Assembly (NCBI GenBank): GCA_016714815.1
Contig: JADKBZ010000002.1
Location: forward strand, 124,001-188,000
Source of the DNA: Holophagales bacterium
Lineage (GTDB): Bacteria; Acidobacteriota; Thermoanaerobaculia; UBA5066
DNA: 64,000 nt
Direction of reading: 5' to 3'
Positions 10,209 to 20,500 of this stretch are shown here, one piece after another. Each line of letters opens with the position of its first letter. Within the stretch, counting starts at the first letter, position 1. The notes beneath the pieces were generated by a model. The model did no database searches. It was not told the origin of the DNA and saw only the letters and a program-made list of their open reading frames with translations. The position numbers and the translations under genes are program-made.

Positions 10209-13200
10209 TCAATCCTCCTCTTCGAGGTACGCCAGGAGCCGGTCGTACTCGAACCGCTCGGCGAGCTCCCGGAGCCGGGCGGCGCAGTCGGGGTGGTCCT
10301 TTCCGAGATCGTCCGTCAACAGCCGGACCCGGTCGAGGTCGGCGTCGACGACGGCCGCCCGGAGCGCATCGCGGAGCGGACCGGGGAGGGAGGGAGCGCA
10401 GGGGGCCCCCGGTGCCTGTGCACCGCCCGGTGCGGCCGGCCCGTCGTCGAAGACGTACCGTATGCCGAGGCACCGGCTCACCGTTCGAAGCAGCTCCCCC
10501 TCGCGGAACGGCTTGCTCACGAAGCCGTCTCCGCCAGCCTCCTCGACCTGCCGACGGTCCTCCTCGAAAGCGCTCGCGGTGACCGCGACGATCGGGAGGC
10601 GTCCCTCCTTCTCCGCGGTCCGGATCGTCCGGGTCGCCTCGAGCCCATCCATTCCCGGCATCCGGAGGTCCATCAGGAGGAGGTGCGGGCGCCAGGATCC
10701 GAGGAGCTCCAGCGCCTCGAGTCCGTCGTTCGCGGTCCTCACCTCGAAACCGACCCGCTCCAGCATCTGCCGCAGGATCTCCCGGTTCTCGGCCACGTCG
10801 TCGGCGACGAGGATTCTCCGCCGGGTTTCCCCCGGCGCCAGCCCGAGGACGCGGCGGGAGTCGGCCTTCTCGACGGCGACGGGCGCGGTGGAGCGCGTGA
10901 CGGGGAGGCAGAGCGTGAAGACGCTTCCCTCTCCGACGCGGCTCCGGACCTCGATGTCCCCCCGCATCAGCCGCGCGAAGCCGCGGCTGATGGCCAGGCC
11001 CAGCCCCGTTCCGCTGCTCGCCGCGCGCCCCGTGCGCGACTGCTCGAACCTCTGGAAGAGGCGGGGGAGCTCGTCGGCGGAGATTCCCGGGCCGCTGTCT
11101 TCGACGTCGACGAGAAGGCGAAGCGCATCGCCGCCGGCCGGCTCGGTCCTCACCCGGAGCTTCAGCCCGCCTCTCGCGGTGAACTTCACCGCATTGCCCA
11201 GGAGGTTGATGAGGATCTGCCGGAGCTTCTTCTCGTCGGTGACGACGTGCCGCGGCAGCTCCGCGGCCCGGTCGAACTCGAGGGTGAGGCCCTTCTCGCT
11301 CGCCCGCATCCGGAACATCGACTCGAGGTCGAAGGTGAGGGCGAAGAGGTCCACCTCCGCCTCGTTCACCGTCACGCGCCCCGCCTCGATCTTCGACATC
11401 TCGAGGACGTCGTCGATCAGCCCGAGCAGGTGCTCGCCGCTCCGGTGGATCGCCCCGAGCTGCTCCTTCTGCCGCTTCGTCAGGCCCTCGTCTCCCATCA
11501 GAAGCTGCGAGAAGCCGAGGATGGCGTTCATCGGCGTCCGGATCTCGTGCGACATGCTCGCCAGGAAGGCGCTCTTGGCCCGGTTCGCCGCCTCCGCCGC
11601 CTCCTTGGCCTCGGCCAGGCTCCTGGCCTCGCGGGCCAGCATCTGCTCCGAGAGGTCCTGCACGGTTCCCGTCTGGCGCCGCGGCGTACCGTCCGGGCCG
11701 AGCTCGGTTCGCCAGCGTTCGCGGACCCACTTGATCCGGCCGTCCGGCATCACGAGCCGGTGCTCGGTCTCGTGAGGCGCCCCGCTCGCGAGCGAATCCG
11801 CGTAGCTCCTGCGGGCTCCTTCACGGTCGTCCGGGTGGACGTACGAGAGGAAGTTCTCGAACGATCCGCCGAGCGACGACGGCTCGACCTCGAAGATGCC
11901 GTCGGCCTCGCTGGACCAGGAGAGTCGGCCCGTCGTGACGTCGAATTCCCAGCTCCCGAGGTGCGCGAGGGCCTGGGCCTCTTCCAGCCTCGCCTGGTTT
12001 GCCCGGAGGGCCGCCTCCGCGGCCTTCGGCTCCGTCACGTCGACGAAGGACGCCAGCACGCAGAGCGGCTGACCGGCCGCATCCTCGACCCGGTTCGTCA
12101 GGGCGTTCACCCAGAAGGTCGAGCCGTCCTTCCGCCGGGCCTCGAGGTCCCCGGTCCAGCGTCCCTCCGACAGGGCCACCTCGACGCAGCCGCGCGCGGC
12201 GTCCGGGTCCTTCCAGTAGGGGAAGGCGATGGTGCCGAGGACGTCGTCCACCGACGCGAAGCCCCACATCTGGAGGCACGCCCTGTTCGCGTAGGTGATC
12301 GCCCCGTCGAGGCCGACGATCGCGATTCCCGCGGACGACGAGGCGAGCGCGGCTTCCTTGAGCCGCAGCTCCTCGTCGCGGCGCTTGCGGTCGGTGATGT
12401 CGCGGGTCACGCCGAGGATGTGGGTGACCTTCCCGGGCTCGCCGGACAGGAGCGTGGTGACGATCTCGGTTTCCACGACGCTCCCGTTCTTGCGGGGCTG
12501 GGAGATCTCGTGGACGGCCGTTCGGAGGGACTCGTCGCCCGCCTCGAAACCGGCGACCTGGCGGAACAGGTTCTCCGCCACCGCCCGGGCCGACCCGGCC
12601 GTCAGCGCCTCCTGCACCGGCTGCGCCATCACCTCCTCGGGCGTGAACCCCCGCAGCCGCTCGACCGACGGGCTGACGTACGTGAATCGCTGCGACGAGA
12701 CGTCGAGCGTCCAGATGACGTCGGTCGAGTTCTCGGCCAGGAGCCGGTAACGGCGCTCGCTCTCCTCCAGGGCCAGCTCCGCCCGCTTTCGCTCGCTGAT
12801 GTCGCGGACGAAGGCGATGAGGGGCTCGCTGGAGCCGGGGTCGACGGACGCGCTCATCTCGACGTCGACTTCCGATCCGTCCCGGCGCCGCCAGCGCGAT
12901 TCGAAGCTCCCGCCGCGGCTCTCTGCCACGAGGGCCGCGGGGTCCGGCATCCCGGGGTGCCCGGGCTCCGCGACGAAGTCCGAGAGGCTCATGCCGACGA
13001 GCTCGGAACGGGTGTAGCCGGTCAGGGCGCAGAGCGCCTGGTTCGCCTCGAGCACCCGCCTGTCGGTCGAGAAGATGACGAACCCGTCCGCCGTCGTCTC
13101 GAGCGCCTTGTGGTATCGCAGCAGGGTCTTCTCGGCCGCCGTGATGTCGCGGGCGACGACGAGCCGGAGAGGAGGACCGGCGTCGGCGAGGAGCCGCTCC

Positions 13201-14078
13201 TTCACCTCGACGTCGATCCGGCTTCCGTCCTTGCGGAGGTGGACCTGCCGGGAGCCGCCCGTGATCGTCGAGCTGTTTCCGGCGCGGGGCCCCTGGTCCT
13301 CCGGGGAGGGATGGTCCGCCCTCAGGTCGTCGAGGCGCCGCTGTCGGATCTCGTCGTCGCCGTAGCCGTAGAGCTGGCAGGCCCGGCGGTTGGCCTCGAG
13401 AATGCGGCCGCTGGCGTCGGCAAGGACGATCGCGTCGCTCGCGTATTTCGCCAGGAGGGCGTAGCGCTGCGCCAGCGCGGCGCGCTCGAGCCCGTCCTTG
13501 CGCCGCTCCCAGAGGAGCCTCCCGAGCCCGCCGATCAGGACCGTCGTGACGAGCTGGACGAGGGCGAGCGTGGGCGCGACGTTTCGGAAGAGCGCGAGGG
13601 CTTCCGACCAGGGCGGCACGGCGAGGAGGGACGAGGCCTCTCCGGCGGCGGCAGCGGCGCCGGCGCCGACGAAGGGCCAGGGGCTGTCGCGCCAGGTGAC
13701 GCCGCGAAGGGAGAAGAGCCGGCCGACGGCGAGGGTGAGGAGGAGATCGACGGCGATCCCCGCGACTCCGGCCCACGTCCCGGCACCTCCGAGGATGATC
13801 CGGTAGATCGCCGCGGCGCCGGCGACGAGGGCTCCGACGGGAGCGCCTCCGAAGACCGTCGCGGCCGCGATGACGGCCCCCCGGGCGTCCACGATCACCC
13901 CCGGGCGGACCTGGGTGTTGTAGCCGAGGGAGACGAGCGCGAGCGCCAGGAACGCGACGAGCTGGATGAGGCGCTGCCGCTCCGGGGCGAGGCGTGCCGC
14001 CAGGGCGAGGTCGACGAGGACGAAGAGCCCGAAGAGGGCCATCGTCGCGCCAGCGATGGAGAGGACGCTCTCGAGCAT
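10209..14078 (-). CDS. Membrane hybrid histidine kinase with 5TMR-LYT sensor and five PAS
   Basis: 1289 residues. The N-terminal 190 residues hold about six hydrophobic segments and the signature VRPGVIVDARG...TVFGGAPVG...YRIILGGAG of the 5TMR-LYT (LytS/YhcK-type) membrane sensor. Five PAS domains follow (about 205-320, 325-440, 445-570, 570-695, 695-825), then HisKA (SMSHEIRTP), HATPase_c (SGPGIS, GTGLGLA), a receiver (LMDLRMPG) and the cluster tail (FEYDRLLAYL). The ATG lies one base after the upstream stop. From the last PAS to the tail it is very close to the neighbouring 4919-10207 kinase; only the sensor and PAS array differ. In LytS proteins this membrane domain senses envelope state or small metabolites, but the signal here cannot be read from the sequence. 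Confidence 0.9.
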   Translation of the reverse strand: MLESVLSIAGATMALFGLFVLVDLALAARLAPERQRLIQLVAFLALALVSLGYNTQVRPGVIVDARGAVIAAATVFGGAPVGALVAGAAAIYRIILGGAGTWAGVAGIAVDLLLTLAVGRLFSLRGVTWRDSPWPFVGAGAAAAAGEASSLLAVPPWSEALALFRNVAPTLALVQLVTTVLIGGLGRLLWERRKDGLERAALAQRYALLAKYASDAIVLADASGRILEANRRACQLYGYGDDEIRQRRLDDLRADHPSPEDQGPRAGNSSTITGGSRQVHLRKDGSRIDVEVKERLLADAGPPLRLVVARDITAAEKTLLRYHKALETTADGFVIFSTDRRVLEANQALCALTGYTRSELVGMSLSDFVAEPGHPGMPDPAALVAESRGGSFESRWRRRDGSEVDVEMSASVDPGSSEPLIAFVRDISERKRAELALEESERRYRLLAENSTDVIWTLDVSSQRFTYVSPSVERLRGFTPEEVMAQPVQEALTAGSARAVAENLFRQVAGFEAGDESLRTAVHEISQPRKNGSVVETEIVTTLLSGEPGKVTHILGVTRDITDRKRRDEELRLKEAALASSSAGIAIVGLDGAITYANRACLQMWGFASVDDVLGTIAFPYWKDPDAARGCVEVALSEGRWTGDLEARRKDGSTFWVNALTNRVEDAAGQPLCVLASFVDVTEPKAAEAALRANQARLEEAQALAHLGSWEFDVTTGRLSWSSEADGIFEVEPSSLGGSFENFLSYVHPDDREGARRSYADSLASGAPHETEHRLVMPDGRIKWVRERWRTELGPDGTPRRQTGTVQDLSEQMLAREARSLAEAKEAAEAANRAKSAFLASMSHEIRTPMNAILGFSQLLMGDEGLTKRQKEQLGAIHRSGEHLLGLIDDVLEMSKIEAGRVTVNEAEVDLFALTFDLESMFRMRASEKGLTLEFDRAAELPRHVVTDEKKLRQILINLLGNAVKFTARGGLKLRVRTEPAGGDALRLLVDVEDSGPGISADELPRLFQRFEQSRTGRAASSGTGLGLAISRGFARLMRGDIEVRSRVGEGSVFTLCLPVTRSTAPVAVEKADSRRVLGLAPGETRRRILVADDVAENREILRQMLERVGFEVRTANDGLEALELLGSWRPHLLLMDLRMPGMDGLEATRTIRTAEKEGRLPIVAVTASAFEEDRRQVEEAGGDGFVSKPFREGELLRTVSRCLGIRYVFDDGPAAPGGAQAPGAPCAPSLPGPLRDALRAAVVDADLDRVRLLTDDLGKDHPDCAARLRELAERFEYDRLLAYLEEED

Positions 14079-14079
14079 T

Positions 14080-17000
14080 TCAGCGCTCCTCTCCGACGAA
14101 CGCCAGGAGCCGGTCGTACTCGAAGCGTTCCGCCAGGTCCCGGACGGTGGCGGCGGCGGCGGGGTCGCTCTGGGCCAGTTTGTCGGCGAGGCCGAGGACG
14201 CGGTCGAGGTCGGCCGAGACGATCGCCGACCGGAAGGCGTCCCGGAGCGGGGAGGGGATCGACCGGGCCTCCACGGGGTCCGCGCCCGGCGCCGGCGTCT
14301 CGGCCTCGTAGAGATAGCGGAGGCCGAGGAGCCGGCCCACGGTCTGGAAGAGCTCCGCCTCCCGGAGCGGCTTGCTGACGAATGCGTCGCCGCCCGCCTG
14401 CTCGACCTCCCGGCGGTCGTCGTCGAAGGCGCTCGCCGTCACGGCGACGATCGGGACCCGGCCCTCTGCCTCCCCGCTCCGGATCGCCCTCGTCGCCTCG
14501 AGGCCGTCGATCGCGGGCATCTTCAGGTCCATCAGGACGAGGTCCGGATGCCACTCCGAGAAGAGCCGGACCGCTTCGGCGCCGTCGGCGGCCGTCTGCA
14601 CCTCGAAGCCGACGCGCCCGAGCATCTGCCGGAGGATCTCGCGGTTCTCCTCCACGTCGTCCGCCACGAGGATCCTGCGGCGGCGCTCGTCCTCGGGCAG
14701 TCCCGTGACGCGCCGGGCGTCGACCGGCACCGAGGGGACCACGGTCCGGGCGGCCGAGATCGGGAGCCTCAGGCGGAAGACGCTCCCTTCTCCGAGGCGG
14801 CTCGACACCGTTATCTCTCCTCCCATGAGGCGGGCGAAGGCCTGGCTGATGGCGAGGCCGAGCCCGGTGCCCGTTCTCGCCTCCCGTCCGGTCCGGGTCT
14901 GCTCGAACCGCTGGAAGAGGAGGGGGAGCTCCTCCGCGGAAATGCCCGGGCCGGTGTCTTCGACGTCGACCAGGAGCCGGAGCCCCTCTCCTTCCGCCGG
15001 TTCCGTCCGGACCCGGACCTCGACGCCCCCTTTCGACGTGAACTTCACCGCGTTCCCCGTCAGGTTCATCAGGATCTGGCGGAGCTTCCTCTCGTCGGTG
15101 ACGACGAGGCGTGGCAGCGCTGCGGGCCGCTCGACCGCGAAGGAGAGGTCCTTCTCCCGGACCCGGAGCCGGAACGTCGCCTCGAGGTCGTCGAGGAGGG
15201 AATGGAGGTCGGTCGTCGCCGCGTCCACCGACGTCCGCCCCGCCTCGATCTTCGACATCTCGAGAACGTCGTTGATCAGTTCGAGCAGGTGCCCGCCGCT
15301 CCGGACGATCGCCCGGACCTGACCGCGGTGGGCCGGGGAGAGCGCGGGATCACCGAGCAGGAGCTGCGAGAAGCCGAGGATCGCGTTCATCGGCGTCCGG
15401 ATCTCGTGGGACATGCTCGCCACGAAGAGGCTCTTGGCCCGGTTCGCCGACTCGGCGGCCTCCTTGGCCTCGGCGAGTCCCCGCGCCTCGCGGGCGAGCA
15501 GCTGCTCGGTGATGTCCTGGATCGTCCCGCGAACGCGCACGGGAATCCGGCCGTCGCCGAACTCCGCCAGGCTGTGGACCCTCGCCCAGCGGTCGCCCGC
15601 GCCGGACGGCTGCAGGCGGAAGTCGACGTCGAAAGGCAACCCGCTCCGGACCGACTCCTCGAACAGGCTCCGGACGAGCGGCCGGTCCTCTTTCCGAACG
15701 AGCCCGCGGATCGCCTCCCGTGAGATTCCGCCGGGGTCGGGCGGAAGGTCGAAGACCCGGAATGCTTCGTCGGATCCGGCGATCCGCCCCGTCGCGAGGT
15801 CGAGCTCCCAGACCCCGAGGTGGGCGATCCTCTGCGCCTCTTCGAGCCGGGCCTCGCTCCGGTGAAGGGCCTCGTTCGTCCTCTCGATCACGGCGGTCCG
15901 GCCCGTCATGCCGAGGAGGAGGACCTGGAGGAGGGTGGCGAAGACGAGCCCCGCCACGCCGATGGCCCACGCCACCCACGGCCGCTCCCGCTCCGCATAC
16001 GCCGCGGTGACGATCGCGGAGAGGTCCCAGTCGCGATCGCCCATCCGCAGCCGGGTGCCCCATTGCGACACTTCCCCCGCGGAACCGGCGCCGGCCCGGT
16101 CACGTGCAGGTCGGACCGGTAGAGGAGTCCTCTTTCCGCGGGTGCGCCCGGGTCCGTCAGCCGAAAGACGAGGCCGGGGTGGACGCGTCCGCGGGTGGCG
16201 ATGTCGATCATCTCGTCCACCTTCACCACCGCCACCGCGAACCCGGCCGGCCGGGAGGCGTCCGGGGCGTCGGCCCTGGGAGCCCGCGAAACGGGGAGAA
16301 GCTCCAGCAGCCCGACCCGGGACTGCCGCTCCTGGACGAGGAGGATCGGAGCCGTGACGGCCATCCGGCCGCTGCTTCGGGCTCTCGCGATCGCGTCCCT
16401 TCGCACCGGCTCGGAGTTGATGTCGAATCCCACGGCCGGCCTGTTGTCTTCCAGGGGGACGATGTAGCGGACGGTGACGTACTCCGGGCGCCGGCCGGCG
16501 GCCACGAGGCTCCGCTCCGCGTTCCGCTCGGTGATCCGGAAGGGGCCGACAGGGGAGCGGAGGCTCGTGACGGCTTCGAAGCTGTCGCGCTCCTGGTCGG
16601 GGACGAGATCGTTGAAGCTGAGGGCGAAGATGTCGGGTTTGTCCTTCAGGGTGAGCCGGGTGAACTGCTCGAACTGGGAGAAGGTGAGGTCGGGAGTCGC
16701 TTCGATGAAGTGACGAAGCGAGGAGAGGACCTCCCGGTGGACGATCAGCCGGTCGGCGATCCCCTTGGCGACGGCCCCTCCGTCGGCGTCGAGCCGGCTG
16801 TCCTGCGCCTGCTTCTCCCAGCGGGCGGCGGCGACGTAGGCGACGAGGACCAGGCCGATCGTCACCAGTATCGGCGGGACGATGCGCCGGCGTCTCCCGT
16901 GCCAGAGGCCCCCCGGCGCTTCGATCACGCAGAGCGTCAGCGGAGCGAAGACCATCACGCCGAGGGCGTCTCCGACGTACCAGTTGCCCCACGTGAAGAG

Positions 17001-17501
17001 GACCGCGGGCGCCCCGATGACGCCCGCGCCCTGAAGCGCGGTCACGGCGATCGAGGCCGAGATCAGCGTCGCCGCTCCTCCGCCCAGGAGCAGGAATGCG
17101 ATGACGTCCCGCTCCCGCTCGAGAGTGCGCCAGGCGGAGCCGGTCCCTCGTCTCGCCAGGAATCCGCCGACCCAGGCCTGCGCGGCGGCGCCACAGGCGA
17201 TGGCCGCCGCCACCCCCGCCGTGGCCGGTGTGAGCGTGCCGCCGAGCCCGGCGTGCGCGAGGTTCAGGAGGGCCGATCCGAGCCAGACGCCGGCGAGCGC
17301 CCGGGTGCCGAAGCGGAGGACGACGGCGAGGGCGAGGCCCGCGGCAGGGAAGATCGGGCTCGCGTAACCGGGAGGGATCGCCAGAGTCAGACCGGCCGCG
17401 CCGAGAAGGAAGTAGGAGAACGCGACCGCGGCGGTGAGCCGTCCGGCCGGGGCGGGGCTCTCCGGCGGCGCAGGGGCGAACGGCGAGACGCTGCGGCTCA
17501 T
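14080..17501 (-). pseudogene. Frameshifted MASE1-CHASE hybrid histidine kinase (two reading frames)
   Basis: The ATG at 17501 (MSRSVSPFAPAPPE) opens a frame with a MASE1 multi-TM domain (about residues 20-200) and a CHASE domain (about 225-455; FSQFEQFTRLTL, then FALSFNDLVPDQERDSFE). Near 16086-16099, in a GC-rich stretch, this frame loses sense and the continuation (GEVSQWGTRLRMGDRDWDLS, a TM, PAS, HisKA SMSHEIRTP, HATPase, receiver LMDLKMPA, cluster tail) is read in another frame to the stop at 14080. One missing base explains it. In the paralogue at 17503-21787 the same CHASE-TM-PAS order is continuous, so this was one gene. It is either a true disruption or a sequencing or assembly error; all kinase motifs downstream are intact, which favours a recent event or an error. 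Confidence 0.8.
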
Positions 17502-20500
17502 CTCAGTCCCCCGCCTCCAGGTACGCGAGGAGTCGGTCGTACTCGAAGCGCTCCCGCGAGGTCGCGCACGGTGGCGGCCGCGGCGGCGTGGCTTTCCGCG
17601 AGCTCGTCCGCGAGGCCGAGGACCCGGTCGAGGTCGGCCGCGACGACCGCGGATCGGAGACCGTCGCGGAGCGGACGGGGGATCTGGCGCGCCTCCGCCC
17701 GGGCCAGGTCCCGGGCCGGCCCCGGCGGATCGCCCTCGTAGACGTACCGGAGCCGGAGGAGCCGCCCCACGGTTCTGAGCAGCTCCGCCTCCCGGAACGG
17801 CTTGCTGACGAAGCCGTCGCCGCCGGCGCTCTCGACGTCCCGGCGGTCGTCCTCGAAGGCGCTCGCCGTGACGGCCACGATCGGGACTCTCCCGGACACC
17901 TCGTGGGACCGGATCGTCCTCGTCGCCTCGAGGCCGTCGACCCCCGGCATCCTCAGGTCCATCAGGACGAGGTCCGGTTGCCACGTCGAGAAGAGCCGGA
18001 GGGCCTCGGCGCCATCGCTGGCGGTGCACACCTCGAAGCCGACGCGCTCGAGCATCTGCCGGAGGATCTCGCGGTTCTCGTCCACGTCGTCGGCGACGAG
18101 GATCCGTCGCCGCGCCTCGTCCCCGGGCAGGCCTTTCACGCGCCGGGCTTCGACACGTTCCACCGGCGCCGGCGACTCCACGGCCGAGACGAGGAGGACG
18201 AGGCGGAAGACGCTCCCTTCGCCGGCGCGGTTCGACGCCGTGATGTCACCTCCCATGAGGCGGGCGAAGGCGCGGCTGATGGCGAGGCCGAGGCCGGTTC
18301 CCGTGCTCGCCTCCCGCCCGACGCGCGTCTGCTCGAACCGCTGGAAGAGGCGGGGGAGGTCCTCGTCGGGAATTCCCGGGCCGGTGTCCTCGACGTCGAC
18401 GAGGAGCCGCAGCTCCTTCCCCTCCGCCGGCTCCGTCCGGACAAGGACCCGCACGCTTCCTTCCGACGTGAACTTCACCGCGTTCCCCGTCAGGTTCATC
18501 AGGATCTGGCGGAGCTTCTTCTCGTCGGTGAGGACGTGGCCCGGAAGGTCCGCGGGCCGCTCGATGTCGAACGAGAGGCCCTTTTCCCGGACCCTGAGGC
18601 GGAACGTCGCCTCGAGGTCGTGGAGGAGCGCGTGGAGGTCGGTCTCCGCCGTCTCCACGTGCGTCCGCCCCGCCTCGATCCTCGACATCTCGAGAACGTC
18701 GTTGATCAGGTCGAGGAGGTGCCCTCCGCTCCGGATGATGGCCCCGATCTGTTCGCGGTGCCGGGGAGGAAGGCCGGGGTCGCCGAGGAGGAGCTGGGAG
18801 AAGCCGAGGATCGAGTTCATCGGCGTCCGGATCTCGTGGGACATGCTCGCGAGGAAGACGCTCTTGGCCCGGTTCGCAGATTCCGCGGCCTCCTTCGCCT
18901 CCGCGAGGGCCTTCGCCTCCCGGACGAGGAGCTGCTCGGTGAGGTCCTGGACGGTGCCCGTCACTCGCGTCGCCTCATCTTTCGGGCCGAGCTCGACCCT
19001 CCAGCGGCCCTTCACCCAGCGGACGCGCCCGTCGGGGAGGAGCAGCCGGTGGTCCGCCTCGGCCGCCCCGCCGTCCGAGAGGGAATCGAGGACCGCCTTC
19101 TTCACCCACTCCCGGTCGTCCGGGTGGACGATCGAGAAGATCTCGTCCTGACCGAACCGTCCGTCCCGGGGCGCAAGGCCGAGGATCTGGCACCCCTCGT
19201 CCGAGAAGGAGAAGGTCCAGGCCGACGGATCGAGCTCCCAGACGCCGACGTGCGCGATCTGATGCGCCTCCCGGAGCAGGGCCTCGTTCTCCGCGAGGGC
19301 GTCCTGCGCCTTCTGGCGATCGATGGCGAGCGCCACGTGGGCGGCGACCGAGGCGAGGAAGTCCCGGTCGCGCTCCGTGTAGCGCCCGGCCGTCTCGTAG
19401 TCCTGGACGGCCATCACGCCGATGCCGCGGCCGCCCTTCTTCAGCGGCGCCCCGAGCCACGAGGGAGAGGAAGTGCCGACGATCTCGGCCTCGCCCCGCG
19501 CCTCCAGGCCGGCGAAGACCTCCGTCGTCATCATGTCGACCGCCTCGCCGGAACGGAAGACCCACGCCCCGCAGTCGCGGCCGAGGTCCAGGCGGGACGG
19601 GTCCGCGTCGTACTGGTCGACCCAGTAGAGGCTTTCGAAGAGGCCCGTCGCCGGGTCGTGCAGCAGGACGAAGAAGTTCTCGGCGTAGAGGACGCGCCGG
19701 AGCGCCTCGTGGACGAGCCTCAGGAACTCCTTCGGGTCGGGCGTCGAAGCGAGCCCCTGCATGATCTCGAGGAGGGCCTGGCGCTCGATCTCGGATCGCG
19801 TGCGGTCGGTGACGTCGGAGATGACTCCGCGCAGGAGCCACGTTCCGGTCGTCCGGTCGAGTGTCGGCTCGGCCTCGTCGCGGACCCAGATGTCCCGGCC
19901 ATCGCGGGTCCGCATCCGGTAGTCCAGGCGGATCGAGGCTCTTTCGCGGAGGTTCGTGCGCGTTTCCCGGGAGACCCGCTCGCGGTCGTCCTCGTGGACG
20001 CAATCGAGCCACCTCACGCGGCGTTCGAGGAAGTCTTCGGGGGTGTAGCCGAGGAGCTGCTCGACCTTCGGACTGAGGTAGTGCCAGCGCCCTCCGATCT
20101 CGTCGAGGTAGACGATCGCCGGGGTCTGCTCGACGAGGGTGCGGTGCTTCCGTTCGGCCTCGGCGAGGCGGGCCTCCGCCCGCTGGCGGATCGCGCCGTA
20201 GAGGAGGAAGACCCCGGCCACCGCGAGGCCCGCCGCGAGCCGGAGCCAGGGGCCCGCGCCGCGGATCGCCGCCACGTAGGCCGGTCCGGGTCGTGCGACG
20301 ACCTTCCAGGTGCGTCCGCAGACCTCGATCTCCCTGGAGAAGTGAAACGGGTCGCTCTCGAGACGTGCCGGGTCCGGCCCGGGGTCGACGGGCAGGGGCC
20401 GCGGTCCGGACGTGGACGGGAGGAAGGCGAGGAGTTCCGTCTTCCCGCCGGTCGTGTCGAAGAAGGAGAGCTCGATGTCGTGGGCGTTGATCTCGCTCAG

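Noticed and set aside
4883..10582. A 1899-codon open frame on the plus strand opposite the dCache and 5TMR kinases
   Set aside because: No domain motifs, very high Arg/Asp/Pro content and full antisense overlap with a well-supported kinase gene; long antisense frames are expected at this GC content. The same applies to plus-strand frames at 10119-14378, 17588-20641 and 44697-50933 and to minus-strand 43702-50220.
16086..16099. Programmed ribosomal frameshift
   Set aside because: No heptameric slippery sequence or pausing structure was apparent and the paralogue is continuous, so mutation or sequencing error is simpler.
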